Assembly (NCBI GenBank): GCA_934572445.1
Contig: CAKTLD010000015.1
Span: forward strand, 1 to 26,627
Source of the DNA: an uncultured Oscillospiraceae bacterium
GTDB taxonomy: Bacteria; Bacillota; Clostridia; Oscillospirales; Oscillospiraceae
DNA: 26,627 nucleotides
Direction of reading: 5' to 3'
Numbering within the stretch: the first letter of the stretch is position 1; every line of letters begins with the position of its first letter. The notes beneath the pieces are model-generated. The model made no database searches, had not been told where the DNA came from, and saw only the letters and a list, made by a program, of their open reading frames with translations. Shown one piece after another: positions 1-8,077 of this stretch. A program made the translations under genes and the position numbers.

Positions 1-1985
1 TAGGTGATCGACAGGATCGGCTCAAGCTGCGGGATGAGGTATGTGACCTTTTTCGGGTCGTGTTTGCAGGCAATGAACTTCGGAATGGATTCCATCGGCC
101 CCGGACGGTAGAGCGCGATCAGAGCCGTGATATCTTCAATGTTCTGCGGCTTTAAGCTGACGCACACGCCCGTCATGCCGCTCGATTCGAGCTGGAAGAC
201 GCCCGACGTCCGCCCCGCGGCCAGCATTTCATAAGTCGCGGCGTCATCCTCAGGAATATTGTGCAGTGTAAAGTCTTTATCCTTTTCGCGGATCGTCTTG
301 ACCGCGTCGTCCAGGATCGTCAGGTTGCGCAGTCCCAGGAAGTCCATTTTGAGAAGGCCGAGCTCTTCGAGCGTCGTCATCACATACTGGCAGACGATGG
401 TGTCGTCGTTGCGCGCGAGCGGGACATAGTCGACGACGGGACGCTTCGTGATGACCACGCCGGCTGCATGCGTCGAGGCATGGCGCGGCATGCCCTCAAG
501 CGAGCGCGCCGTGTCGATAAGCTTTTTCACCTGCTCGTCGCTCTCGTACTTTTCGCGCAGCTCGCGCGAGATGCGCAGCGCATCGTCGAGCGTGACGTGC
601 GGCCCCGCGGGGATGAGCTTGGCGATCACGTCGCAGTCGGCATAGCTCATGTTGAGCGCGCGGCCGACGTCGCGGATAACGCCGCGCGCGGCCATCGTGC
701 CGAACGTGACGATCTGTGCCACATGGTCGTCGCCGTACTTGCGGCGGACGTAGTCCACGACCTCGCCGCGACGGGTATCGCCGAAGTCCATATCGATATC
801 GGGCATCGACACACGCTCGGGGTTCAAAAAGCGCTCGAAAAACAGGCCGTATTTCATCGGCTCGATGTCTGTGATCGACAGGCAGTACGAAACGATGCTG
901 CCCGCCGCGCTGCCGCGCCCCGGGCCGACGGGGATGCCGACGCTCTTGGCGTAGCGCACGAAGTCGGAGACGATCAAAAAGTAGTCGACAAAGCCCATGC
1001 GCTCGATCATGTTCTGCTCGTATTCGAGCTGCGCGCACTGCTTGTCCGTCCCCTCGCCATAGCGCTGGGCGAAGCCGTCGGCGCAGAGCCTTTTGAAGTA
1101 TGTGAGCGAGGTGTAGCCCTCCGGCACCTTGAATTCCGGCAGGTGGTACTTGCCGAACGTGAACTCCAGATTGCAGCGCTCGGCGATCCTGCCGGTGTTC
1201 TCGACCGCCTCGGGATAGTCGGGAAACAGCGCCGCCATCTCCTCGGTCGAACGAAGGTAGAAGCGCTGCGGCTCATAGCGCATGCGGTTTTCGTCGTCCA
1301 CGGTCTTGCCCGTCTGGATACAGAGCAGCACGTCGTGCGCGTAGGCGTCTTCTTTTCTGAGATAGTGCGCGTCGTTCGTCACGACGAGCGGGAGCCCCGT
1401 CTCCTCGTGCAGGCGCAGGATGCCCTTGTTCACGATGGCCTGGTCACGGATGCCATGGTCCTGCAATTCCAAGTAAAAGTGCTCAGGGCCAAAGACCTCA
1501 GACAGTGTCAAGGCATATTCCTTGGCACCATTGTAGTCCCCGTTGCGTAATCTTCTCGGAATTTCACCGGCCAAACACGCCGAGAGCGCGATGAGGCCCT
1601 TCGCATGCTCGCGCAGAAGATTCAGGTCAATGCGCGGCTTGATATAAAAGCCCTCCACATGCGCCATGGAGACAAGGTACGAAAGATTGCGGTAGCCCTC
1701 CTCGTTCTCGCACAGCAGCACGAGATGGCGGGCCTCGCTGTCGAATTCGTGCTGCTTGTCAAAGCGCGTGCGCGGGGCGACGTAGACCTCGCAGCCGATA
1801 ATGGGTTTGATGCCCTCGGCCTTGCAGGCGCGGTAAAAGTCGATCGCGCCGTACATCACGCCATGGTCGGTGATGGCGCAGGCGGTCTGTCCCATCGATT
1901 TGACGAGCTTGGGCAGATCGCGGATACGGCACGCGCCGTCGAGCAGGCTGTATTCGGTATGGACATGTAAATGGGCAAAGGCCAT
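1..1985 (-). CDS. dnaE: DNA polymerase III subunit alpha (DnaE), N-terminal 661 codons, runs off window
   Basis: Replicative DNA polymerase alpha subunit. Translation from ATG at 1985 begins MAFAHLHVHTEYSLLDGA, the PHP-domain start with its HxH metal motif. The family-C palm follows: VGPGRGSAAGS near residue 365, PDIDMDF near 396 (two catalytic aspartates) and LLKMDFLGL near 546 (third aspartate). The reading frame stays open to base 1, where the protein is cut by the window edge, so the finger, tandem HhH, OB and tau-binding parts lie outside. The start is supported by AGGAGG about 9 nt upstream, which overlaps the whiA stop codon, so dnaE is probably co-transcribed and coupled with whiA. 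All visible catalytic residues are intact. The PHP domain marks a bacterial DnaE rather than PolC. Identity is very secure. Confidence 0.96.
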   Translation of the reverse strand, partial: MAFAHLHVHTEYSLLDGACRIRDLPKLVKSMGQTACAITDHGVMYGAIDFYRACKAEGIKPIIGCEVYVAPRTRFDKQHEFDSEARHLVLLCENEEGYRNLSYLVSMAHVEGFYIKPRIDLNLLREHAKGLIALSACLAGEIPRRLRNGDYNGAKEYALTLSEVFGPEHFYLELQDHGIRDQAIVNKGILRLHEETGLPLVVTNDAHYLRKEDAYAHDVLLCIQTGKTVDDENRMRYEPQRFYLRSTEEMAALFPDYPEAVENTGRIAERCNLEFTFGKYHLPEFKVPEGYTSLTYFKRLCADGFAQRYGEGTDKQCAQLEYEQNMIERMGFVDYFLIVSDFVRYAKSVGIPVGPGRGSAAGSIVSYCLSITDIEPMKYGLFFERFLNPERVSMPDIDMDFGDTRRGEVVDYVRRKYGDDHVAQIVTFGTMAARGVIRDVGRALNMSYADCDVIAKLIPAGPHVTLDDALRISRELREKYESDEQVKKLIDTARSLEGMPRHASTHAAGVVITKRPVVDYVPLARNDDTIVCQYVMTTLEELGLLKMDFLGLRNLTILDDAVKTIREKDKDFTLHNIPEDDAATYEMLAAGRTSGVFQLESSGMTGVCVSLKPQNIEDITALIALYRPGPMESIPKFIACKHDPKKVTYLIPQLEPILSIT

Positions 1986-1998
1986 GGCGCGCTCCCTC

Positions 1999-2907
1999 CT
2001 ATTTGTTTTCGGCTTTGGCGATCTCCATGAGTTTTCGGATGCGATGGTTGAGACACGACTTTGTCAGCGGCGGGTCGAATGTCGCCGCGAGCTCGGAAAG
2101 CGTCAGCTCGGGCTGAAGCAGCCGTGCGACGGCGACCTCCTGCAATTTGACCGGCAGGTCGTTGATCGCGCCGGACTCGGTCAGGCGTGTAAAGGCTTCC
2201 ACCTGTTCACGCGAAGCGAGCACCGCCTTATCAAGGTTTGCCGCGTCGCAGTTTACCCGCCGGTTCACGGTGTTGCGCATCTCCTTTTCGATCTTGGCGG
2301 CCATGATCTCCAGCGCGCGCCCCGGCGCACCGATCAACGTAAGCAGATCCTCGATATGCTCACTGCTCTTAAAGTAGGTGATAAGACTGCCCTGCCGCAT
2401 GACGTTCTTGGGCTCAAAGCCCATGTCGCGCAGCAGCGCCTCGACCTCGCGCCCCGCCTGAATGTGCGAGGTCGCCAACTCCAGATGATAACGCTTGTGC
2501 GGATCGGTCACACTGCCGCCGGAGAGAAAGGCCCCGCGCAGGAACGAGGCCCTGCAGCACTCGTCCTCCAGCAGGGCAAAGTTGAGGTGCAGGGCAAAGT
2601 GCGCGCGCCGGTCGTAACCGAGCGTGCCGAAGATAGCATCGAGCTTTTCGTCGTCTGTGATGCGGAAAATGAGCTTGCCGCCATCCCTGATGCTGCCCGG
2701 CAGCTCATCAAATTTTACGGAAAACGCTTTCTGGAAAAGGCGCGGCAGCCGCGCGGCAAACTCGTCGTTCTCCGTGATGATACGCACCTCGCCCGCAGAA
2801 AAGGAACTTGCATAGAGCAGCACACCACAGCCCTCCGCGACGGCGCAGCAGCTCCGGTTCAGTGCCGCCCTGCACAGCTCTGCCTTGACGTCATAAGCAA
2901 ACGACAT
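1999..2907 (-). CDS. whiA: DNA-binding protein WhiA
   Basis: A 302-aa WhiA/YvcL orthologue, beginning MSFAYDVKAELCRA. The family pairs an N-terminal LAGLIDADG-like domain lacking nuclease function with a C-terminal helix-turn-helix. The HTH is visible near residues 265-300 (LSELAATFDPPLTKSCLNHR). Length is close to the usual 300-320. Known roles are control of sporulation septation genes in actinomycetes and effects on division and chromosome segregation in Bacillus. The start has GGGAGG 8-13 nt upstream. It lies 27 nt after rapZ and 13 nt before dnaE. In many Firmicutes yvcK sits between rapZ and whiA; it is absent here. Confidence 0.95.
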   Translation of the reverse strand: MSFAYDVKAELCRAALNRSCCAVAEGCGVLLYASSFSAGEVRIITENDEFAARLPRLFQKAFSVKFDELPGSIRDGGKLIFRITDDEKLDAIFGTLGYDRRAHFALHLNFALLEDECCRASFLRGAFLSGGSVTDPHKRYHLELATSHIQAGREVEALLRDMGFEPKNVMRQGSLITYFKSSEHIEDLLTLIGAPGRALEIMAAKIEKEMRNTVNRRVNCDAANLDKAVLASREQVEAFTRLTESGAINDLPVKLQEVAVARLLQPELTLSELAATFDPPLTKSCLNHRIRKLMEIAKAENK

Positions 2908-2934
2908 GTCCTCTTCCTCCCTTCCAGGGCGCGC

Positions 2935-3798
2935 TCAGCCGCGTGTGATATCGCGGTGGTTTTCAAAGGCCGGATAGCCCAGCGCGCTCAGATACGCCGT
3001 GATACGGCGCGCGACCGATACGCTCCGGTGGCGGCCGCCGGTACAACCGACAGCGATCACGAGTGTGCTCTTCCCCTCCTCGGCATAGAGCGGCAGGAGA
3101 AAAGACAGCATCCCCTCGAGCTTGTCCACAAACGTCCTGGTCTGCGGAAAGGAAAAAACATAATCGCAGACCTCATTATCCATGCCGGTCTTCGGCTTGA
3201 GCTCCGGCACATAGTAGGGATTGGGCAGGAAGCGCACGTCAAAGACAAGGTCCGCCTCGAGCGGGATCCCGTACTTGAAGCCAAAGGACATGACGCTGAC
3301 GCTCAGCCGTCCGCGCATGTTCCGGTCGCCGAACATGGTGTAAAGCTCGCTGCGGAGCCTGGCGGCGGGCATACGGGTCGTGTCGATGACGAGGTCCGCA
3401 TGTTCGCGCAGCGGACGCAGCAGCTCCTGTTCGCGGTGCATCGCCTGCTCGATAGTCATACCGTCAGACATCAGCGGATGGCGGCGGCGCGTTTCCTTAT
3501 AACGCTTAATGATCGTCTCCAGATCCGCCGTGACGAAGAGCAGACGGCAGACATCGCCGCCCTGACGCAGCCGCTCCATCGCGTCAAGCAGGCTCTTGAA
3601 ATTACCGTCCCCCGAACGGATATCGCTCACAAGGGCGACGCGGTCATAGCGGCCATCGCTCTGCGCGCAGAACTCCGCAAATTTCAGAACGATATCGGCG
3701 GGCACATTGTCCACCGTGTAGTAGCCCATATCCTCAAGACAGGTCGCCGCGCTGGACTTGCCCGCACCGGACAGGCCGGATATGATCAGGATCTCCAT
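2935..3798 (-). CDS. rapZ: RapZ/YvcJ family nucleotide-binding RNase adapter protein
   Basis: A 287-aa P-loop protein. The Walker A motif GLSGAGKS is at residues 8-15, followed by the family hallmark CLEDMGYYTVDN, and VSDIRSG lies near 60. The C-terminal RNA/ligand-binding half contains VGCTGGRHRSV near residue 255. In E. coli RapZ hands the sRNA GlmZ to RNase E to control GlmS. In Firmicutes the orthologue YvcJ binds and hydrolyses nucleotides and affects competence, so the E. coli mechanism should not be assumed here. The position between murB (23 nt upstream) and whiA fits the conserved Firmicute cluster. Length matches the family. Confidence 0.95.
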   Translation of the reverse strand: MEILIISGLSGAGKSSAATCLEDMGYYTVDNVPADIVLKFAEFCAQSDGRYDRVALVSDIRSGDGNFKSLLDAMERLRQGGDVCRLLFVTADLETIIKRYKETRRRHPLMSDGMTIEQAMHREQELLRPLREHADLVIDTTRMPAARLRSELYTMFGDRNMRGRLSVSVMSFGFKYGIPLEADLVFDVRFLPNPYYVPELKPKTGMDNEVCDYVFSFPQTRTFVDKLEGMLSFLLPLYAEEGKSTLVIAVGCTGGRHRSVSVARRITAYLSALGYPAFENHRDITRG

Positions 3799-3821
3799 GC
3801 TTTCTCTCTCCCTTTTCCCGC

Positions 3822-4733
3822 TTAGTGCACGATCTTCACTTCCGGCTCGAGCCGCACGCCGTGCGTGTCGTACACCGTTTTCTGTACCTTTGCAATGAGC
3901 GCGAGCACATCGGCGCAGGTCGCGCCGCCCACGTTCACAACAAAGCCCGCGTGCTTGGGCGAAACCTCCGCCCCGCCGATACGGCAGCCCTTGAGGCCGC
4001 AGTCCTCGATCAGCGGCCCCGCGTAATAGCCCGTCGGGCGCTTGAAGGTACTGCCCGCGCTCGGAAGCTCGAGCGGCTGGCTCGCCCTGCGCCGCGCCAT
4101 CAGGTCGTCCATCTTTGCCTTGATGGCGTCCGGATCGCCTGATTCGAGCTTGACCTTCGCGCCGAGGACGATGCCCTCACCCGAAGAAAACACGCTGCAG
4201 CGGTAAGAAAAATCCAGCTCTGCGGGTGTTAAAACCTTTACCCCGTCGGGATACAGCGCCGTCACCTCGGTGATGACATCCTTGAGCTCGCCGCCGTAGG
4301 CGCCCGCGTTCATCACGATACCGCCGCCGAGCGTACCCGGGATGCCGTGGGCAAATTCCAGCCCTGTGAGACCGTTTTTCCATGCGAGCAGCGCGAGACG
4401 GCTGAGGAAAATGCCCGCATCCGCGGTGATCTCATCCTCCCCCGTAAGCTCCGCGTGCAGGAGCCGGCCGGAGGTATTGATGACCACAGTGTCAAGTCCC
4501 TCATCCGAAACGAGCAGATTCGTGCCGTTGCCGATCAGCAGCGGCCTGATCCCCGCCTCCTGCAAAAAGCCCATCAGCACGACGAGCTGCTCGCGCGTGT
4601 CCGGAAAGGCCATGCGTCTGGCCGGTCCGCCGATGCGGAACGACGTGTGCTTTGCCATCGGCTCATCGCAGACCCAGGTAAGGTCGGGCAGATAATCGCC
4701 CACCGTTTTATCCAGCGCCGTATACCACGCCAT
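3822..4733 (-). CDS. murB: UDP-N-acetylenolpyruvoylglucosamine reductase MurB
   Basis: FAD/NADPH-dependent reductase that makes UDP-N-acetylmuramate in cytoplasmic peptidoglycan precursor synthesis. FAD-binding motifs are visible: FRIGGPA, GNGTNLLVSDEG and GIPGTLGGGIVMNAGAYGGE. The later motifs FSYRCSVF and LPSAGSTFKRP carry the serine proton donor, and LEPEVKIVH at the end carries the catalytic glutamate. The layout is that of type II MurB. The frame is open upstream to 4799, inside hprK, but the ATG at 4733 (MAWYTALDKTVG) has a clean GGAGG about 10 nt upstream and starts after the hprK stop, giving 303 residues, normal for the family. Confidence 0.95.
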   Translation of the reverse strand: MAWYTALDKTVGDYLPDLTWVCDEPMAKHTSFRIGGPARRMAFPDTREQLVVLMGFLQEAGIRPLLIGNGTNLLVSDEGLDTVVINTSGRLLHAELTGEDEITADAGIFLSRLALLAWKNGLTGLEFAHGIPGTLGGGIVMNAGAYGGELKDVITEVTALYPDGVKVLTPAELDFSYRCSVFSSGEGIVLGAKVKLESGDPDAIKAKMDDLMARRRASQPLELPSAGSTFKRPTGYYAGPLIEDCGLKGCRIGGAEVSPKHAGFVVNVGGATCADVLALIAKVQKTVYDTHGVRLEPEVKIVH

Positions 4734-4761
4734 AAATTCAGATCCTCCGTCAGATGGATTT

Positions 4762-5715
4762 TTACTGCTTTGCCTCGTTTTCCCGATTGATACGGTCAAT
4801 GTGACCGTCGATCTGCGCAGCGAATTCGCGCGCGGAGTTGAAGCCGTGCTTCTTCTGGCGGTTGTTCATCGCCGCAAGCTCCACAATACCCGCGAGGTTG
4901 CGTCCCGCACTGACGGGGACCGTGACCTGCGGCACGGGAACATCCATGATGGTAGTATAGTTATCTTCAAGACCCAGACGATCAAAATAGGTGCTGTCGG
5001 TCCACTTTTCAAACTGGATGACCAGATCGATCTGCGTAGAATCCTGCACCGCACCTACGCCGAAGAGCTTTTCCACATCGATGACACCGATGCCGCGCAC
5101 CTCGAGATAATTGCGGATCAGCTCCGGCGCGGTACCGGAAAGAACGGAACCGATGCGCGTGATCTCGACCGCGTCATCCGCCACCAGCCGGTGACCGCGC
5201 TTGATAAGTTCGATGGCCGTCTCGCTCTTGCCGATGCCGCTGTCGCCGAAGATCAGCACGCCCTCGCCGTACACATCCATCAGCACACCGTGGCGCGTGA
5301 TGACGGGTGCGAGCGCGTGGTTGAGGTAATCGATGGTCATGGAGGTGAACTCGACGGAGGTATACTTCGTGCGCAGCAGCGTGCGCCCATACTTCTGCGC
5401 CATTTCCAGACACTCCGGAAACACGTCCAGATCGCGCGAGATGACCAGCGCGGGGATCTCATAGCAGAACAGATCCTCGAAGCTCTTGCGCCGCTCCTCG
5501 GCCGAGTAGCCGCGCAGGAACGTGACCTCGCTCTTGCCGATGATCTGGAGCCTGCGGGGATCGAAGTAATCAAAAAAGCCGATAAACTGCAGGCCCGGGC
5601 GGTTGACATCCGTGATCGTCAGGATCTCGGTGTCGTATTCCGTGCCCTTGTTGATGACCTCCATCTGGAATTTTTCCACAATGTCCTTTACGCGGACGGA
5701 GCGGTTGGTATTCAT
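4762..5715 (-). CDS. hprK: HPr kinase/phosphorylase
   Basis: Bifunctional enzyme that phosphorylates and dephosphorylates Ser46 of HPr, the core sensor of carbon catabolite control in Firmicutes. The N-terminal HPrK domain is followed by the catalytic domain: H142, P-loop GDSGIGKSE at 157-165, the acidic pair near D180-D181, and the family signature EVRGIGVIDVEKLFGVGAV near 205-223. I choose the ATG at 5715 (MNTNRSVRVK, 317 aa) because GGAGG lies 5 nt upstream. An in-frame GTG at 5727 would fall inside that ribosome site. First gene of the leftward operon. Length and motifs are complete. Confidence 0.95.
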   Translation of the reverse strand: MNTNRSVRVKDIVEKFQMEVINKGTEYDTEILTITDVNRPGLQFIGFFDYFDPRRLQIIGKSEVTFLRGYSAEERRKSFEDLFCYEIPALVISRDLDVFPECLEMAQKYGRTLLRTKYTSVEFTSMTIDYLNHALAPVITRHGVLMDVYGEGVLIFGDSGIGKSETAIELIKRGHRLVADDAVEITRIGSVLSGTAPELIRNYLEVRGIGVIDVEKLFGVGAVQDSTQIDLVIQFEKWTDSTYFDRLGLEDNYTTIMDVPVPQVTVPVSAGRNLAGIVELAAMNNRQKKHGFNSAREFAAQIDGHIDRINRENEAKQ

Positions 5716-5750
5716 AGCTGCCTCCACATTGCTGATAGTAATACAGTTTT

Positions 5751-5779
5751 ATTATACTCGGTCTTCCTTATTTTTACAA
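5751..5779 (-). promoter_or_regulatory. Sigma-A type promoter of the hprK operon
   Basis: Reading leftward, TTGTAA (5774-5779) is followed by a 17-nt spacer and a perfect TATAAT (5751-5756). The -10 box lies 35 nt before the hprK ATG. There is no other promoter-like pair between hprK and dnaE and the genes are tightly packed, so this probably drives all five genes. Confidence 0.8.
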
Positions 5780-5890
5780 GTGCGACGTAGTTCCGCGCGG
5801 CGCGCCCGCCTCCGATTTTTCCCAATGGCGGCACATCTGCACTATCCATCGGATTTTCAGCAAATTTTTTCTTTTTTTCGAAAATAATGC

Positions 5891-5919
5891 TTGCAATTTG
5901 CATTTCTATCTGGTATAGT
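5891..5919 (+). promoter_or_regulatory. Promoter of rpmB
   Basis: TTGCAA (5891-5896), a 17-nt spacer and TATAGT (5914-5919), placed 57 nt before the rpmB ATG and divergent from the hprK promoter. The 110 nt between the two promoters hold T-rich DNA but no recognisable gene or operator. Confidence 0.72.
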
Positions 5920-5976
5920 AATCGTTGCTTGTGAATGAACAAGTCTTGATCTGACTACAGCAAGGAGGTGCAACGG

Positions 5977-6165
5977 ATGGCAAAGTGCGAGTTTTGTGAC
6001 AAGGGTGTGACGTTCGGTATCAAGGTTTCCCATTCTCACCGTCGTTCCAACCGCCCCTGGAAGCCCAACGTCAAGCGCGTGAAGGCTATCGTCAATGGTA
6101 CGCCCCGCCATGTCTATGTTTGTACCCGCTGTCTGCGTTCCGGTAAGGTTACCCGCGCGATCTAA
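5977..6165 (+). CDS. rpmB: 50S ribosomal protein L28 (zinc-ribbon form)
   Basis: A 62-aa L28 starting MAKCEFCDKG. Two CxxC pairs (CEFC at the N-terminus and CTRC near residue 51) mark the zinc-binding C+ paralogue type. The basic core SHSHRRSNRPWKPNVKRV is typical of the family. The start is fixed by AAGGAGG about 9 nt upstream; an in-frame GTG at 5968 lies inside that site and is rejected. It is monocistronic, with its own promoter and an intrinsic terminator directly downstream. Confidence 0.96.
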   Translation: MAKCEFCDKGVTFGIKVSHSHRRSNRPWKPNVKRVKAIVNGTPRHVYVCTRCLRSGKVTRAI

Positions 6166-6181
6166 GCGACAAACAAAAATG

Positions 6182-6212
6182 GAAGCACTGCAAAAGCAGT
6201 GCTTCTTTTTTT
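6182..6212 (+). terminator. Intrinsic terminator of rpmB
   Basis: A perfect 10-bp stem (GAAGCACTGC / GCAGTGCTTC) with an AAAA loop, followed by seven T. It begins 17 nt after the rpmB stop. Confidence 0.92.
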
Positions 6213-6221
6213 GTTTTCTAC

Positions 6222-6249
6222 TTGCGCTGCCCTTCCGTTCTGCTATACT
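6222..6249 (+). promoter_or_regulatory. Promoter of the rightward GNAT gene
   Basis: TTGCGC (6222-6227), 16-nt spacer, TATACT (6244-6249), located between the rpmB terminator and the acetyltransferase ATG at 6291. Confidence 0.62.
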
Positions 6250-6290
6250 GGAGCAAAGCCCTACATAAAGTCACGATTAGGAGGATACCC

Positions 6291-6785
6291 ATGGAGCAAA
6301 TCAGAACTGTTCGGCCCGGCGATGAAGAGCGCCTTGCCTATGTGCAGACAGAGAGCTGGAAGGCCGCCTTCCAGGAGATCGTCCCCGCAGAAATTCTTGC
6401 TGAATGCTCCGCTCTCGAATCGGCTATCGCGATGTACCGCCGGCTTCTTAATGAGAGGTTCGGCAACGGCTACCTTCTTGAGCTGGACGGCAAAGCGCAC
6501 TGCATCGCATGGTGGAGCGAGGCGCGGGACGAAGACTCGGCAGGCTGCGCGGAGTTGATCTGCATCCACTCGCTTCCGGAAAACTGGCGCAAGGGCTACG
6601 GCAGCGCAATGATGGAGCGGGTGCTTACGGACATCAAAAAAGCAGGATATGAAACGCTCGTGCTCTGGGTGTTCGAAAAGAACACGAGGGCAGTCAGATT
6701 TTATGAGTCCTTCGGCTTTGTGCCGAGTGAAAAAAAGCGACCATCCCTCGGCGCGGTCGAAGAAATGTACTGCAAGGCGCTGTGA
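6291..6785 (+). CDS. GNAT family N-acetyltransferase
   Basis: A 164-aa GCN5-related acetyltransferase that would transfer an acetyl group from acetyl-CoA to an unknown amine. Motif A, the acetyl-CoA pyrophosphate loop, is seen as NWRKGYGSAMM near residue 103. Motif B follows, with LWVFEKNTRAVRFYESFGF near 125. The frame is open further upstream, but AGGAGG at 6279-6284 sits 6 nt before the ATG at 6291 and the preceding sequence is promoter DNA. It appears to be a single-gene unit between the rpmB terminator and a shared terminator. The substrate cannot be told from sequence. Confidence 0.88.
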   Translation: MEQIRTVRPGDEERLAYVQTESWKAAFQEIVPAEILAECSALESAIAMYRRLLNERFGNGYLLELDGKAHCIAWWSEARDEDSAGCAELICIHSLPENWRKGYGSAMMERVLTDIKKAGYETLVLWVFEKNTRAVRFYESFGFVPSEKKRPSLGAVEEMYCKAL

Positions 6786-6794
6786 TGTGCGCGA

Positions 6795-6821
6795 AAAAAG
6801 CCGCCCGATGGGCGGCTTTTT
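6795..6821. terminator. Bidirectional terminator between convergent GNAT genes
   Basis: AAAAAGCCGCCC (6795-6806), loop GAT, GGGCGGCTTTTT (6810-6821). T-runs on both strands let it end the rightward acetyltransferase at 6785 and the leftward one at 6835. Confidence 0.9.
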
Positions 6822-6834
6822 CTGATTTCAGGGA

Positions 6835-7293
6835 CTATTGCGCCTGCAAATCCATCGTCATGTACTTTTTGGTTTCTTTGAAGGAAAGTTTCTCATAAAG
6901 GCGCAGAGCGGCTTCGTTGCGTGATAGCACCTTCAGCTCGATGCGGCAGGCGCCGTTTTCCTCCGCAAAGGGCTTAAAGGCAGAAATAAGCCGCGCCGCA
7001 TATCCCTTCCGACGGTATGCTCCCTCAACGTACAGTGCATCGAGGATCGCAATCGGTTTTGCAAACATACCGGGAATTTCGTAAAGGAAACCGTATAAGA
7101 AGGCGACAATTTCGCCCTCGTCCTCGATCAGCAGGAGCTTGTGGCCCTCCAAGTCGATCCGGTCGAGATAATTGTCGGTGACGACATACGAATCAATTAA
7201 GTTGGAATCGTACTGCGCCTCATAATGAATGAGCTTTGTCAGAAGAGCATCCAAACGCGCTGCGTCTGCGGGCACGGCCTCTCTGAGGTTCAT
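6835..7293 (-). CDS. GNAT family N-acetyltransferase
   Basis: A 152-aa GNAT domain protein beginning MNLREAVPADAARLDALL. The acetyl-CoA loop appears as YRRKGYAARLI near residue 95. The C-terminal motif B region (LKVLSRNEAALRLYEKLSFK) follows. Its ATG overlaps the TGA of the upstream Nudix gene (ATGA, 7290-7293), so the two are translationally coupled. It is not closely similar to the neighbouring rightward GNAT. Substrate unknown. Confidence 0.88.
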   Translation of the reverse strand: MNLREAVPADAARLDALLTKLIHYEAQYDSNLIDSYVVTDNYLDRIDLEGHKLLLIEDEGEIVAFLYGFLYEIPGMFAKPIAILDALYVEGAYRRKGYAARLISAFKPFAEENGACRIELKVLSRNEAALRLYEKLSFKETKKYMTMDLQAQ

Positions 7294-7886
7294 GTGCTTT
7301 TCTCCCCTCTCTCGATCTCTTCCGCGCGAAACTGCTTCATCTTCTCATTGAGCTTTTTGTAGATATGCTCGCGGTACCATGGCTCGCTGCTCGCTTCCAC
7401 CGCGCTCTCCGGCGTGAACCACTTCACGCCGCTGTTTTCATCGGGCTTGACGGCGAGCGTGTCCGAATCATCCGCGATGAGAAGGTATGTAACGTTCAGG
7501 TGCAGGTGCGAGGAGACGTATTTTCCCCGCTTCACATGTCCGTCCACGGTCAATACCTCGAGCGAGAAGACGTCGCCGCTTGCCGGTCGGACATTCTTGA
7601 CGCCGCTTTCCTCGTGGACTTCCTTGAGCGCAACGGCGAGCAGGTCCTCTTCCCCGTCGGCGTGCCCGCCGAGCCACGCCCAGGAATCGTAGATATTATG
7701 GTAAGCCATCAACACGCGGTCAAACGTTTTGTTCACGACCCACGCAGACGCGGTCATGTGCGCCAGACGGTTTTCGCGCGTGAAGATATCCTCAAAGGCG
7801 TACAGGCAGTCCAGGATCAGGCCTTTATCCCGTTCCTCCTGCTCGTTATATGGGACATAGCGTTCGATCTGCCCGATCAAATTCAT
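7290..7886 (-). CDS. Nudix family hydrolase
   Basis: A 198-aa Nudix-domain hydrolase. The Nudix box runs over residues 74-96: G74, E80, then K88-E89 and E92-E93, G95. The usual Arg of the REUxEE core is Lys here, a conservative change; the metal-binding glutamates are present. Such enzymes cleave nucleoside diphosphates linked to another group; the N-terminal half resembles Nudix proteins often annotated as isopentenyl-diphosphate isomerase-like or MutT-like, and I cannot assign a substrate. The frame is open to 8081, but the ATG at 7886 (MNLIGQIERYVPYNEQEE) has GAGGT 6 nt upstream, and residues upstream of it are arginine-rich and unlike a protein. Coupled to the GNAT gene by a 4-nt overlap. 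Confidence 0.87.
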   Translation of the reverse strand: MNLIGQIERYVPYNEQEERDKGLILDCLYAFEDIFTRENRLAHMTASAWVVNKTFDRVLMAYHNIYDSWAWLGGHADGEEDLLAVALKEVHEESGVKNVRPASGDVFSLEVLTVDGHVKRGKYVSSHLHLNVTYLLIADDSDTLAVKPDENSGVKWFTPESAVEASSEPWYREHIYKKLNEKMKQFRAEEIERGEKST

Positions 7887-8016
7887 AAAAACCTCGCAGA
7901 TTCTGCGCCGTACACAGCGCAAATCATCTTGGCCGTAATTGCCACAACGGAAAGTGAATTGCCGCACAGAGGCAAGAGAGGGCGCCCTAGGGTATGCGCG
8001 TGACAAATTTCTCCTC
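7887..8016. other. Intergenic DNA upstream of the Nudix gene
   Basis: No gene is supported. One frame is open leftward through the whole stretch, but it lacks a start with a ribosome site and encodes low-complexity basic residues. I see no convincing -35/-10 pair for the Nudix gene, so its promoter is unresolved. Confidence 0.4.
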
Positions 8017-8069
8017 CGCTCCGTGCGTACCGCATCCGCCCTGCAGGCGGCTGCGGTACGCGCGGAGCG
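8017..8069. repeat. Long imperfect palindrome (about 23-bp stem, 5-nt loop)
   Basis: CGCTCCG (8017-8023) pairs with CGGAGCG (8063-8069), the next 11 bp (TGCGTACCGCA) pair with one G-T wobble, one T/C mismatch follows, then CCGCC pairs with GGCGG around the loop CTGCA (8041-8045). It has no T-run on either side, so it is not a simple intrinsic terminator. It lies between the gpsA 3' end and the Nudix gene. It could be a dispersed repeat unit of the genome, an RNA processing site or a protein-binding cruciform. Confidence 0.75.
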
Positions 8070-8077
8070 CATTTTGC

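Noticed and set aside
261..1550. Long rightward open frame (429 codons) across the dnaE region
   Set aside because: It is antisense to dnaE, which has full family motifs in the other strand. GC-rich coding DNA produces such mirror frames.
1870..3825. 651-codon rightward open frame across whiA and rapZ
   Set aside because: It lies opposite two clear genes and its protein is rich in Arg, His, Leu and Val without any domain, typical of an antisense shadow.
6835..7886. Nudix-GNAT pair as a toxin-antitoxin module (GNAT toxin)
   Set aside because: GNAT toxins pair with small RHH antitoxins, not Nudix hydrolases. Simple coupling of two metabolic enzymes is a better reading.
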